Source of the DNA: Setophaga petechia
Taxonomy: Eukaryota > Chordata > Aves > Passeriformes > Parulidae
Length of the DNA stretch: 64,000 bases
Assembly (NCBI GenBank): GCA_024362935.1
Contig: JANCRA010000003.1
Coordinates: 36,145,291-36,209,290, forward strand
Reading direction: 5' to 3'
The translations under genes and the position numbers were made by a program. This document shows, one piece after another, positions 1 through 13,200 of the stretch. The notes beneath the pieces were generated by a model. It had not been told where the DNA came from. It did not search any database and worked only from the letters and a program-made list of their open reading frames with translations. The number at the start of each line of letters is the position of its first letter. Within the stretch, counting starts at the first letter, position 1.

Positions 1-3000
1 GGACTGGGCTTTTATGGTGTACAGTGATATGACTGCCAGTCATATGGATTTTGTTTATCCTGCAATTTTGGTGACAGTTTATCTCCAAGTCAGCCTGGCA
101 GGTTATCTGCCAAATCTTTGTTTCACTATGCAATAAACTATTTTTTTTTTTTTTTACTGGGAGTTGATGCATCAGATTGGTTTTAGTAGAATTCAACACC
201 AAACCCAATATGACACCCCCTGTCAGTCCACCACTGATAGCCTTGCAAATAGGGTGTTGTCTGAGCTGTTTGACCCCATTCCAGGGCAGAATGTTCTGCT
301 ACAACCAGCAAAAAAAGTCTGCTCTGTATGCTGCAAACTGCTTATGTACTTGTTATAACTCATGCAACAAAAAGCAACTATACAAGTCAATCAGAAGGTC
401 GTTTTTGAAGAGGGTGTGCACAGAAGGATCTCTTTAAATACTACTCTTTCTATTTGACATCCCAGAAAGAAATGATGCCAGTAAGCTAGAATGAGATCAG
501 ATAATAAAGGGATGAACAAAATGACTTATTATGAAAAAGAGAGGAAAGATATACAGACTCATTCTAAAATCTTTCTGCAGTAGTAACTTATTGTAGTTAA
601 AAATAAGGAATGTGAGAAATACACATGCCTCTGTGTAGAGTTCCAGGTATTTCTACCTGTTTCCTTATATTTTTCTTGTCCCCATATATGTTTTAGATAA
701 AATTTGAGAATTTCACTTTTTCCTTATCTAACTGTTTTATGGTTCCAGCACTGTTCTCCACCTTCAAGTTTTTTCTTCCTTTCTTTGGTCATTTGCATGA
801 AATCACAGATACAGCATTCTGGGGCAATTAATGCTCACCAGTTCTTTGGCACTTGCTCTGAATTCTTCTTCTGGTGCTTTTATATACCCACATTTCTATT
901 CACATGTCGTTTATAACAATATAAATGTTTCCAATGTTAATAATTCTGTAACAGGTTTCTGGAATGAATGGCAAAATCAGTCACTTTAAAGTATACAGTA
1001 TCAAAGAGTGAAATTTATTCTCTTGCAGAGAGCCACGGCAGGCTTTACGTACCACTCAAGTCCATTGTCATGACAGAAGAACTTGCTGAGACTTAAGCAG
1101 AGAGAAAAGTGAGATTCATTCAATAGCCCTACTTTGGCTGTCAGATCTCAGCCTGGAGGAGGGAGAGCTACAGTAACTCCTAAGTATGACTAAGAAGTGA
1201 GAAAGAAAAGACCCTTCACATGTAGTTGACAGCGCTCCTGGTGCTGCAGCGTGGCTGCGACAAGATTGCTGCAAAGTGCATTGTCGGGCGGGATATGAGG
1301 ATGGTCCCTTTGTGCTTGCTGCCAACTTCTGAGCTATTTGGAACCTCCTTTTGAACCACCTCTGCATTATTCCCTTTACCTCAACTGCATCAGCAGTTTT
1401 AATGAGTATCACCTCATGTCATGCTGGGGAGGAGAACTCCAAGAAAACAGTATGTTTGCAAATTTGATCTAAAGTTTCAGTCAGTTCATAATACGGGCCA
1501 TCTGGCATCCATGCTATTGTATTATTTTATGTGCTTGTGATTTATAGACTTCTTAGGTGTCTAAATATTGTGTTAGTTAAACTTCCTAAACAAAGAGATA
1601 TTTGCAGGTAACTAGAGCTTAAAATGGGTCAGTGTAAAACAGCACCTTATACTGGCATTTAATTTTTCAGAAGTTTCAATTATCTATACAGTTAGCGTTT
1701 TTAAAGACCTTTTTTCAAGGAATAGTGAAGGTACACGGCGAGATTTCTTTCCCTATTCTTGATTATTTTCTCACATCCCACTTTCTTTTCTACACTAGCT
1801 ATAATAAAAACAAATCCAGCATCCTTTCAAGTCATTATGTCTTTGATCAATCTTCATGGAATGGTGACCCCTAACTCATACTAAGGTCTTTTTCCTCCCT
1901 TGTGTTTGTGTAAAGCACCTTGTTTCATGGAAGAAATGGGTGTGCTGGGAAAGCAGTGGTGCTGTTTATGATGCTGGGGTAGAGGAACAGGCAATAAATC
2001 CTATGAAAAGAAGGTAGAATCAAAAATCTATCCCCTTCACTGCAGGAGAATGCATCTTTTAGACAAAAGATGAAATGTAGGTATTTTTCCATGATCTTTT
2101 GATCTTTACCTATTCTTGAAGAGATATTCCAATACTGCTGCCACCATTTTGATGGAGGCATTTTTCTTTCTTTACTCAGCAAGTAGAAATGGATTGTGAT
2201 CCTTGACAGTCTATCTCCTATGGCCCCACTGTCTTTCAAACATGTCAAACTCAGGTCCTAGTAAGAATTATTTTCAAATCTACAATTAAGTATTAAATTG
2301 ATTTTTAATCCTCTAGTCTTTACCAATCTCATCTGAATTTGCCATAAATTGAATGGATCATTTGGTCTTAGACAAGGCTTACTACTTGGAATGAACAACT
2401 GTACACTTGGTAAGCTCAAGGCCTCTTTTACTACTCTTTTAATACAGCTCTAGCATTTGGATACTCTTTGTAGGACTTAAGCAATAAAGAGACATTGAGT
2501 TCAATTTCCGAACAAGAAGAAACCTTCTAAATAATTACACAGAAGTTGTGAACTATGTATCTTTCAATCTATTCCACTCATTTTCACCTAGTGATAAATG
2601 GATATGGGTATCCATTTACTCCTGAGGGTTCTCTGTCTAGCTCTCTTTCATGACCGTTAACTTTATCTGAAACACCAGAATGGATGTACAGGGAAGGAGG
2701 AGGGAAAAAAGTTCCATTCTACCTTAAAACTGACAATTTCTTGATGAAGTTGTTCTCTTTCTGTGTAATTATTAAATTTCAGAAGTATGGGAATATAATA
2801 TATTTCAGTTGTAGTGTTCAGCTTTCATGATTAATAAAGGATGTGGGTAGGGTTTTTTTTTTTTTTTTAATTTTTAAAGTTTTGTACAGAGGCATTTTAG
2901 CTGAAAGAAGGTATGGTATGCTTCAATATTAGACATCCCTTGAAGGAACTGGTTGTTCTAAAGATCAGAAAACTAATGACATTCTTTTTCATGTGGCAGG

Positions 3001-3460
3001 GTGACTATTTAATGAATATTTTAGATAATTCAGCAGTTTGTGATAATATTGTAGATTATTGTATTTCCTTTAGGCTTTACATTAAATGGATAAACATTTC
3101 TGGGCAAGCAAACTCATCTCCAGTTCCAAAGTTTTTTCTCCTTGTTCTTTATAACAATGTATTACAATTAAAATATTTCTTATGACTCCATTTTTTTTTT
3201 CTCCTGGCTTTTGTTGTGAATGATTTTTCCTGTGGAGGTAGCAGCACAAACTCTCTCTTCCCCATAATGGAAAAGGAAAAAGGACATAAGACCTTGGGCT
3301 CCATGTATGGAGGCAGGGGATCTTAAACTTGCTCTCCCATTCACAAATCCAGGAACATCTCAACTTTTTCAACTGAGTCAACTGAACATTGCAGTTGCTT
3401 GTGCAAAGTAGCTTTACACCAGGGTGCATTCATTGCCTAATATGTGGTTTCTTAGATATG
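1..3460. other. Gene-free stretch, no recognisable feature
   Basis: I see no exon, RNA gene or recognisable transposable element here. T-runs lie at 141-155 and 2853-2868. Two small hairpins are present: 8-bp arms at 27-34/38-45 with a 3-nt loop, and 10-bp arms at 2595-2604/2609-2618 with loop TGGG. Minus-strand reading frames of 98-115 codons (1116-1412, 1925-2248, 3082-3429) resemble no protein I know, and AT-rich DNA of this length is expected to contain such frames by chance. The segment around 1230-1300 is slightly richer in CpG than its surroundings, but far from a CpG island. Confidence 0.6.
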
Positions 3461-3466
3461 GAAGAC

Positions 3467-3828
3467 TGTGGCAGCAACTCTCTGGCCACAGAGAGCAACA
3501 CACAACTTTCCCAGGCATTGTCCTGGGGAAGGCTGTGAGAAGATCAGAAAAAAGAATCATAAACAATTCTTATCTTCACTTGGTACACATGTTATTGTGA
3601 GCATGTGGAATGTGTTATAGAGATTTGTTTACCAAGGGGTAGTTTCTTAATTAGCCAATGGTGATAGTGTTTAGATTCAAGGACCAATTAAGTCCACCTG
3701 TATTGTGACTATCTGTAAGAGTGATAAGTTTCTTGATAAATATAGTCTAATAAAGTGATTGATCAGCCTTCTGAAAAGCATAAAGTCAATGCTAATTATT
3801 GCCCCTTTGGGGAAGCCTAGTTACCACA
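3467..3828 (+). mobile_element. Solo LTR of a passerine endogenous retrovirus, with perfect 6-bp target duplication
   Basis: This is a complete 362-bp long terminal repeat. It begins TGTGGCAG and ends TTACCACA, so its first and last five bases form the inverted repeat TGTGG/CCACA. The hexamer GAAGAC directly precedes it (3461-3466) and directly follows it (3829-3834), which is a perfect target-site duplication. A polyadenylation signal AATAAA lies at 3749-3754, 74 bp before the end, as expected at the R/U5 side of an LTR. This gives the plus orientation. No primer-binding site, gag, pol or env follows and no second LTR copy is present, so it is a solo LTR left by recombination between two LTRs. 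A 6-bp duplication is typical of class II (ERVK-like) elements. The sequence matches an LTR type I recall from songbird genomes, but the exact family name was not checked. Confidence 0.93.
3749..3754 (+). promoter_or_regulatory. LTR polyadenylation signal AATAAA
   Basis: This canonical AATAAA lies inside the solo LTR, 74 bp upstream of its 3' end. In an intact provirus it would direct cleavage at the R/U5 border. In a solo LTR it could still end read-through transcripts on the plus strand. Its use here is inferred from position only. Confidence 0.6.
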
Positions 3829-3834
3829 GAAGAC

Positions 3835-6800
3835 AGAAGTGGAAGATTCATAGATATGGAAAGTCGTGTTCCAAAAGAATGGACACACAGTATTTGTGTT
3901 TCAAAACTAGTTAATCTTTTCTGCAGCACTGCTTTTAAGATTCAGGTATCTACAGTGACAAACAGTGAAGGCACCAGCTGTTCTGTGTATGAGCTAGTAA
4001 AGAACGTGAAGTGTTGGATCATCATCTGGAGAGGCAAAAGAGAGCTGCACTAAAGCCAGTCTATATTTACAGAGTTCACATTGCACAAAAGCTGTGACTC
4101 ACTTGCCTTACAAATACTTTTCATGGGGAACCCTAGCAACAGAAATCTCACCTACATGAGGGTAGTGCCATGCTCTCACCTGGAGCATGGGACTGAGGTC
4201 TCTGCATGCACACTAAGTAGGTTTTTACACATAGGTAGGGCAGTAACTCTACCTGGAGATACTCGTTTTTGTCCTGAAAGCAATGTGATCAGCTTAGCCA
4301 GAAGCACTGTATAAGATGTACGTAATTGTCTCTGTATCTGGACTGGACTGAAGTGCCTGGGGAGCTCCTTTGCATGAGTGTCTCTGATTTATTGTGTAAT
4401 GCAGTCATGATGGAAAGCGGTTGTGGGAATGAACAAAATCTTTCACCCTGTGCTCAGAGAAAATTTGATCTATTAGAGACACAGTCTGCTTATGGCATTC
4501 CTGATCATTCCTTCTGAATTTCTAAACTGCTATGTTGCAGTTCTTACTCATGGACATGATAAGTTAGGTGCTACCTGGTGCATAGAGACCAAAGACCCCG
4601 ATGAGCAGGAGACTGTTGAGATGGGGATCTGTGCTGTCATCTTGGGTCTTGAACCTGCACACAGCCTGGCAGATCTTCAATCCTAGTGCAGGTAGGGAGC
4701 TAAGAGACAAAAAAGGGTGCTTTTGCTGTGGTACATACCTGGCATACATAAAATACCACATAAATTATCATCTCCTTTGAAAGGATAGATGCTGACAGCC
4801 TGTACTAAAGAAAATGATTTACCTGAGTAGATAACAGTAAATGCCTCACAGAGAGCTGAGTGTACAGGTCTGGGTCTAAGATACTGCAGCTGTAATAGAG
4901 GGATGAAAATGCATGAGGTATGTTAATTGAGCAATAAATGAAATGTATGATTAAATGAAGAGGTAACCTTTCTAAGTTAATGTGTGTTATGCATTATGCC
5001 TTTGGGCTTTTCTATACTAGAAAAATAACTGAAGTAAGGTCATGTTGGGTTCAGTTAATTCTGACCTAAAGATGACTAAAGATGCTTTGCTAGTATAGTT
5101 GTGCTGCAATGTTTTATGTCTCAAATGAGCAGGTCAAGGGGTAGCCTTGACTCCCTGCAGTCTCAGAGTGATCACAGAAACAGTGTTTTCTACCACCTGT
5201 GCTTCTGCCTTACCCACTGCCTGGCATAACACTGCAATCTGTCCATTGTGACAGGCATCAGGCACCTGGGTGAAGTACATGACTGTGAGCAAGAACAACA
5301 GCAGGTGGTTAATTCACACTCCTGAGATTCTTCCCAGAAGAATTGGGGTGTGGCTAGAAAATATGTAGGGAAACCCCCAGTCTGTTTCACCCTGCTGATG
5401 CTCAAAAAGTTTGTGAACATTGGCAGCTGTGAAGCTATTCATATGTCCAAAATCTACAGTACTGAAGAATAGGGGACTGGCTGAGAACATTATTTCCCTT
5501 CTTGATGATGATCTGATATTATAGGTAGAATGAATATATTTTTGGCAGTTGCCTCATGCCTTTCTGAGTCCACCTTTGATTGCTTTCTGTCTCTGTAAGG
5601 AATTTTTGACATTTGCTGTTTGGATTTAATTAGGGTGATACAATACCTTTAAATGGACCACTCACAGCATATCTTGTTCTCCCAAGTCTGGAAGGAATTT
5701 TTCTTCCTTCTGCTACTGAGGTCCTCTGTAACTCTATGGATCATGTACACTTCCCCATGCCTGAATGGGAAACTGCTGAGATCCCCTGAATATTGCTGGT
5801 ATAAGTTCAGGCTGCCCTGTTCTTCTCTGATCAGCTATCTATAGGTATTGTTGTACTTGTTCCTACAGAGTCTGCCATTTGCCTTAGTGCATGAGTATTT
5901 CCTTAGTGCATGGGTAACTCAGTGAATTCCAGCTATTTCCATTCCCACATTTGGACACTGCAGCTCATCTTATGTTTGGTGTTTCTTGTTCTGCCTAAGT
6001 GTATGTGCTCACATGCTCCACAGGCACTCTGTGATAAGGCTGAGGAGGATTAAAGTAACTCAATCTGCAAATCCAGTTGTGATGCTGAGGAAGAGCCAAG
6101 CCAGATAAGCATAGCAGTCTCCATGGCTCTGTGATATAAAGCAGACACTCTTTGTAGTAGGTTTAAAAAGACATTGGCAGTGAGGTGGTAGGGCCACAGC
6201 TTCATGCAGATAAATACTCCTATCTTGCAACTCTACAAAGGCTTGTACATGATCTCTCGCCTTCAAGAATCACAATTATATTCACTCTGCCATGCCTCTG
6301 CTGTGTTCCAGATCCTGGTATCTCTTTTAGCCTTGCCAGGAGCGGACCCACTCGGAGGCAGCTGGGCAGCCTAGTGGAGTTCAGAGCACCAGGAATGTGA
6401 TGAATGCAGAGTTCATTGACTTCTTCTGACTGCTGTGTCTTAGATTTAAGCTGCACCAAGGTCTGTCAGGGGAGCTCAGATGGAAGAAAAAGATCAGACT
6501 GAAGGCAGTAAAAATTATTTGGGAGCTGTCCTTTGAGTATATATGTAAGGACTTTTTAATTTACAGCCAGTAAGTGGAGCTAAAGCTCCATGAGAGGTTA
6601 TTTCTTTAAAAAACGTATGGTTAAAAATTGCTGATGGAACCTTTTCCTCCCCATTTCCTTGTATTTATTTAGTCCTTTTGTTGCACATAAACAGTCACAC
6701 TGCTGGGAGCTCACGGTGTGAGCTCTTAACTTTTCTATTTCATTCCTTGAGTCATAGACAGAACACAGGATCTTTGCTGCATTGACTGTGCAGTTAGCTC

Positions 6801-7200
6801 TTTCCCATGTTATTTGTTTGTTTTGCAATAGTTCTTCTCCTTGCTTGTTTCACACACAAATTTCCCCTGTCAGTTAAACATAAAATAATTGCATTTGTGT
6901 ATATGTGAGTAGTCATGTTTGCAAGGGGACTTTCACACTCTTATTAATATAATTAAATTAATTTCCTCAGTGGCAATACTGTGTCCAAGATTTTGGGGAA
7001 AACTGTCCTTTGGCTACATTGCTAGTCAGTATCACAGTTCATGTACAATATCTAAGTTTGTATCTAGAATTTTGAGTTGCGTTACTTTAGTGCCTCTGTG
7101 CTTCCTCTCATATTTAAAAACATTTTGCAATTGCACTTATTGATCTCCATTTTTGCCTGGTCTGAATCACTTTATGCTTTTGTTCATCTTGTCTCCTGTT
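3835..7200. other. Gene-free stretch, no recognisable feature
   Basis: Unique-looking AT-rich DNA with no reading frame over about 85 codons. The only local structures I noted are a 12-nt direct repeat (CCTTAGTGCATG at 5882-5893 and 5901-5912, period 19) and a small hairpin with 8-bp arms GAGCTCAC/GTGAGCTC at 6707-6725. I see no transposable element. Confidence 0.6.
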
Positions 7201-7242
7201 TATAAATATTAGTTCCTCATTTAGGAGGGGCTAATATTTATA
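7201..7242 (+). repeat. 42-nt stem-loop, 12 perfect pairs extending to 18
   Basis: The arms at 7201-7212 (TATAAATATTAG) and 7231-7242 (CTAATATTTATA) are exact reverse complements. Pairing continues inward: 7213 and 7214 pair with 7230 and 7229 as U-G wobbles, then 7215-7218 (CCTC) pairs with 7225-7228 (GAGG). The loop is the six bases 7219-7224. The two wobble pairs form only in a plus-strand transcript, because the other strand would have A-C mismatches there. Function is unknown. It could be a structured RNA segment, the footprint of a template switch, or chance in AT-rich DNA. Confidence 0.75.
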
Positions 7243-10200
7243 GGAAAGATTAGGCAGGAAAATACTTAGACTTATGTGTACCTTTAAGTATGGGATCTGT
7301 ACAATAGATTCCAATGTGACTAGTTATAAAACCAAAAGTTAGGAATGTGATTGGGTGCTTCCTTGGATCAAGGTCATTAATACCTCATTTTGATTTATAT
7401 GACTAAGAATCCAGTTCAACAGTGAACAACCGGAGACTCAGGCAGTTTCTGTGCTGTTTATTGTCTCCAAATCCACTAGCAATAATACAAGTCCTTTGTT
7501 GAATAAATGCAGACCTTTTTTTTTTTTTTCCTAACCTGTGCTATTGCTTGAAGCCATAAAATGTATTTTATTGAGTTCAGCTCAATCTTTACTGATTTTG
7601 ACAAACTCTTATTTCACTACTGCTATGGCTGGCCATTTAACTTGAGTTCTTGGTCTGTGTTCTGGGAAGACAATGATCACAGAACAGCCCAGATCTATCA
7701 TGTGTATTTGCAGCAATTCACGTCTGACATTAGCAGACCCACAGTCCATTGGATCTGCCTTTTAATTTATTACATCTGTAAAATGAGCACTTACTATCCT
7801 GCAAAATTTCAGTGTGATCCTTTAAGCATATTTTGGTGACAAAGGGTGGGAAGGAGAGATCTGTGGAGTGTTGAAGAAGAGAATTTCTGGCACCTAGTTT
7901 TTCCTTAAAGTTGAGTAATTCAACCAGTTGTTGCAGACATTCTAAATCTTTTCTTCTGGGTCCCTTTCCACAGATAGTGGGAAGATATTTCAAAATCATT
8001 ATATGAACACATGCACACTTGCTTGTATCCCTAAAATCTCTCCGATATAAGCAAACATTTTTGGCATTAGGGTAACACTAGAGCAAGCACCACAGCTGTG
8101 TGAGATGTGAGGGGATGGAAAAGAGGACTGACATTGCAGGATGAGGTTCTGCCAAAAGTATTTTTACATGAGAATATTTTTCTGCCCATAAAAATGCTGT
8201 ATTAAATCAAGTGAGAGCTTGCCTATCCCTGCTGTGTGCTTCATCCACAGCTGAGCCTGTAGCAACGTAGACAAAGGATGTGTGGGGACATCCTTCCCTC
8301 GCCATTCACTGGCCAGGGCCTCACAGCGACAACTGGACAAGCTCAGGGGAGATGGCAGCAGTTTCAGGAATACCTTGCCAGAGTCAACAGAAGAATAGGA
8401 ATAGTTTTAGAAGGCCCTGCTTGATGAGGCTGTCTGAAGAAATAGTCTTTCAGGATAATCAAGGCAAATTATGAGGTGTTTTAGAAACACTAAAGTGATA
8501 GTATAAAAACATTTGGGTCTGAAATCTTTGTAGGCTGATTAGAAAGCATAATTTTATTTTGAGAATTAAAAAATTCCTTTTTTCTTTCTCATCCATTTCT
8601 AGAGACTGGGGTAACCAAAATTATTTAGGGGTTAGTTTTCATGAAAGGATGGAATTATGTCAGGTATGACACTTAAAAGTTTGCTTTAGTTTCTTGACAG
8701 TGGTTTAAGGTCATGTCTATGCTTTTAATGCTTTCCGCCTTCCTGATATGCTTCATTTTCCCCTGGAAATTTCTAATACAAGCGCTGGCTATGAACAATT
8801 GCTTTAAAATATGTTTCAACTTGTTCAGTACACCATTCAAGCCCTCAAACAAAAACATTTTTTCCTTAGGCCAGTTTTATCTTCTTGAAAATGACTGTGC
8901 ATTTAAGCTTTTTCCAATGAGAAAAGATGATTGGGGCATCATCTGATTGTCACTTCCATCACAGTTTTGTGCACTCAAAGTGCTTGAAATACTCTGCCAA
9001 CTCTGAATTGGCACTTCTACTGTCTTTAATGGCTGTTTGGGCAGGCATCAAAACTACTTCTTAAACTGCTGCTCCCACACCATGAACCTTCGTCCCTTTT
9101 CACACCATTTCACCTAAATCCAAGAAAATGGCTGATTACTACAAAGCGTGAGACAAGTACAACTTGTACTCGTAACAAGTGAGCATCTGTAGATAGTGGC
9201 AGGCAAAATGTGACCAGCCTCCAATGACTGGCATTCCTTCTGCCAGGATGAGCCACTCACAGCCAAAATAACTTACTACCTGACAAGCTCAGGTTGTGCT
9301 TTTGCAAATGTTGAGCCTACAGCTGATCATTTGCTCTCAGCCTGATCTTGGACACTAGCAACCTAGGCCTGGGGAATTACAGCACTCTTGCACTCACCCA
9401 GTGAGAAAATAATATGCAGTAGCAGAGTTACAAAGCTGCTAGAATCTGGCAGAGCCTGGTCAGAAGAGTTGGACATAAATGATGGTTCTAAGGATGAGGC
9501 CAAGGTCATGAGGATTTCTATCTCTGACCTGCAGCAGGCTGAAAGGCAGCTCAACATCTAGGCCTACACTACTGGATGGAAAGAAGATGCTTATAATAAA
9601 TTCCAATTTTGAACAGACAACCTCATTATTTTTAACGTGCTGTCAGTACAACACAAAACTCTTTACATGGCCAGACAATGTACTACCTTTTTTCCTCTAT
9701 GAAAAAGGACTCAGCTGCCCCAGGACATGCAGAGGCATAATTATTACCTGCTATTTCTTTGGTAAGAATTTGTAGACTCCTAAGATGCCAGGCCATTTTC
9801 TGCCCGCTGCACTATGAACACAATGACACACCACAGAGATAGTACAAAGGAAAATCTCGGAGAAACAGGAAGTTCCAATCCTACCCAGCAGTAGCATTCA
9901 GAGTGTGTACCCTCCAAGCTAAATTTCAGTCAAACAAGGTTTTATCAACATTATCCTGTGCTTGAAGAGGCACCTCTTCACGCAGGACAAGAGAGTAATG
10001 ATTTTATGGATTTGGTCTAGGTCCTATGGAGCAGATTGACATGCTTGAGGGATTGTCATTCTCACAGGAGATCTATCCTTGTCTCCACAGAAATCAGTGA
10101 GAACTTGCTTTTCAACTCACACTCTTGGGTAGCATATTTTGAGAAAAGCTTCACACAAAACAGGAATTACACTAAGACTGTGAATTCTCCTAACCAAAAC

Positions 10201-13200
10201 CCAGTAAATGTTGTATTAATAAAGGTTGTGCTTTTATACTAGCTCAGGGGCCTAGGTAGCACTCAGACCCAAACTAGCGGATTTGCACACTGTGTTGTGT
10301 TTGCTCACCTTTCCGCTCTAGGTCATTGCACCATCTGGGCAATATAAAGTAGGACAGCTTGGATAACGGGGTCTTAACCTGCACAAGAAATGTAGATGTG
10401 ACCAAACTTGCCCTTGAAATCTTAGCTGCCCTTTTATGTCTCTCAGTGTATGCTTTCATGGTGCAGCAGTGGTACTTTTCTGCATGGAGCCGCATTCACA
10501 GCACAGCATGGGCCATGCTTGTGGACTGAGTCTGGCATACACAGGATGTGAAATCATTTCATGTGAGATGCCTTTGTTGTGTGTTGAAGATGTTAAACAA
10601 TGTGCAGCCAATAAGACAAGGACTGTCAGGAAGAAAAGCAAATTCTTGTCACTTAGCAGCTGCCTGACATATTACAGACTGTGTGTTATGCTTGCTTCTC
10701 CATTTCTTTATCTTTTATGAAAAAAAATCTTTGTAGGAGATTTCTATTAGGAAGTTGGCAAGTCATTTAAAGCTTTTTTTAAAACACAGCATGTGTGTGT
10801 TTCTCATTTTCTGGGTGCCTAGCTTCTAGCTTATTTTGGCCTCAAGCCATTGAACATGTTGAGGATAGAGACCAAGACTAAGAACTTAATTTCACATCCT
10901 CTGGGAAGCTCATGTACAGAGCTGAAGACTGGTAGGTGCATTTGCCATAACCCCTGAAGCTGAGCTAATGTGCTGTAGTTTTCTTCACTAGCTGGATTTT
11001 CCTACGAAGCACTGTAAGAGCTTGCCATTGAAAACTGAGAAACCCAATTCATGCACAACATTGACCAAATGGGCTTTTATATCAGTAGCCTTGGGTACCT
11101 GCACCTGAACTGCCAGCTCTATGGGCTGTGCACTCTGCCAGTTGGCCTAACTTCCTTGAATTCTACTTTAAGCACCTGTTTTTCATCCATGAGTTTTGGC
11201 TGAATGCAGAGAAAAGAAGCAGAGCTGCTCCTCTGATTATCACTGACAATGACTAAGTGTGTAGTCTAAACTCTCCTTGAAGCATTTGAGCAAATGAAAA
11301 AGCATGATGGATACTTCCAAAAATGTACTGCGCTGCTCTTTAGAGCTATATCCAGCTTTCCTTTGTCTTTGGAGAGAAGAAGAAGAAACCTGACAGCCCA
11401 TTTTAGTGTGAGTCAATGGGGGAGGAACTAATCTCAATCATATACAGTATTTTTGCATTTAGGTGAAATTAAATGTGCATATGCATAGATGCTTATGAAT
11501 TACATGGAATATTTGCCACAGGCATGATTAAACTGCTCTGACCAACTTTTCAGCCATCTGTCAAATACACTTCTTTACCAAGAGGGCAAGTACCATCCAC
11601 ATCCCTGGACATTTAATATTCCTGTGGTTAATTTCTCTTCATCCCAAGAACTGAGCACCTCTGTGTAGAGTAGTGAATGTGCCTTCTATAATCTTTGGTA
11701 CTGCCAGGAATAAGATGGGGTTTATTTCCATAGTCTTTCACTTGAGTTTTTGATCACAACTAGCAGCTGGGTGCTTCTCTGTGTATCATATTGTCACTCC
11801 AGGCTGTTCAGAGGCCAATATTTTAAGGTCATAACTGCTGATCCCACTCTAGTCTATCCCTTACAAGCAGCTGAAGCATCTCTTTTGCTGTTTTTTGAAA
11901 CATAATCTGAACTATTGGTTTTGATCATTAGGAGCAGAAGCAGCTGGTACACAGAGAGTTCCCACATTATCTACCCGGGAAGCTGAAGTCAATATCAAGT
12001 TTACCTAAATTGGAAAGAGAAGAGGAGCCAAAATGCACAATTGCCTTTGATATTTTGTTGGGTTTTTTACCTCTGAATTACTGTGGAATACAAAGGAAAA
12101 AAACAATGAAGGAAAGGGTTTTTCTGTAAGGGGCAGGGCAGGGGGCAATCCTGACTCTACTATGGTAAGAGCTCCCATTTGAGATAAATGGTGCTACTGT
12201 TGTGGCACCAAGCTTTATCTTGGTTTCTTGACTGTAACATGAAAGTGAGTCTGGATCTGTCTCTGAAATTTTATGTTCTGCATTTGGCCACAACTTGTTG
12301 GCACCTAGTCCAGTGCTGCATCATGCAGGTGCTCATAGCTCTAACTTATTTGTCCATCTCTGGTTCAAAGTTGAGCATTGAAGGTAATAGTCAGCCTGTT
12401 CAATTTTCTGCACTTCTGTCAAAAATATGGGAGTTTTAAGGTGCATCATATTGGGGAAGCAGAAGGGCATTAAATATTTAATACCAAAAAGTTAAATATT
12501 ATCATAAATGTAATTTAATATAAATGGCTTTCAGTGAATTCTTATCCATATTTCATGATTGAAATGGGTGTCTGGCTTCTAATGTTTGCATGCAATTAAC
12601 TTTAATGGGTGCAGCACATTACTTCCAATCCTTTGTCCCTCAGAGACTCTGGCCCTATCAAGAAAAGAAAATAGCAGGACATCAAATGTCAGTGACAGTG
12701 AGGGTGATGCAGTGTCCTGTGTATAAATCTGAAAATGACAAGTTAATAGGCTATTGATAGTTCCTGAAGTGTATCGAGACTAATTATTCTGTGTATCTGG
12801 GGGTAAATGAGAAATGGCAGGAACTCCATAAGGTAAAGATATCTAAAAATATGAATATGCATTAGCAACATATAAAGCTTCATTTTCTCGTGTCTTTGTA
12901 AAATGTGAGCCGAAGTCACTTTAAATAGGTGGTAGTCTTCCCACCAATTTGACAGGATTTAGAAGAGGTCTTCAGTGAACTTTGGATGTGTATCAGGAAC
13001 ATCATAACAAATTTTGCTTGAGTGAGGTCAAAGAAAAGTTCTATCATCCTCCAAACACCTTCATGCTCACTAAGATCTCCTGTGAAGGGCAAGGCTGCAC
13101 GATGAAGCAGACTCTATGTTTTGCAAATGATTTAAAGCGGAGAAATTGCTGGATGTTCACAAATGTCCCTCCAGACTGCATGAAGATATGTAAGGTGTCT

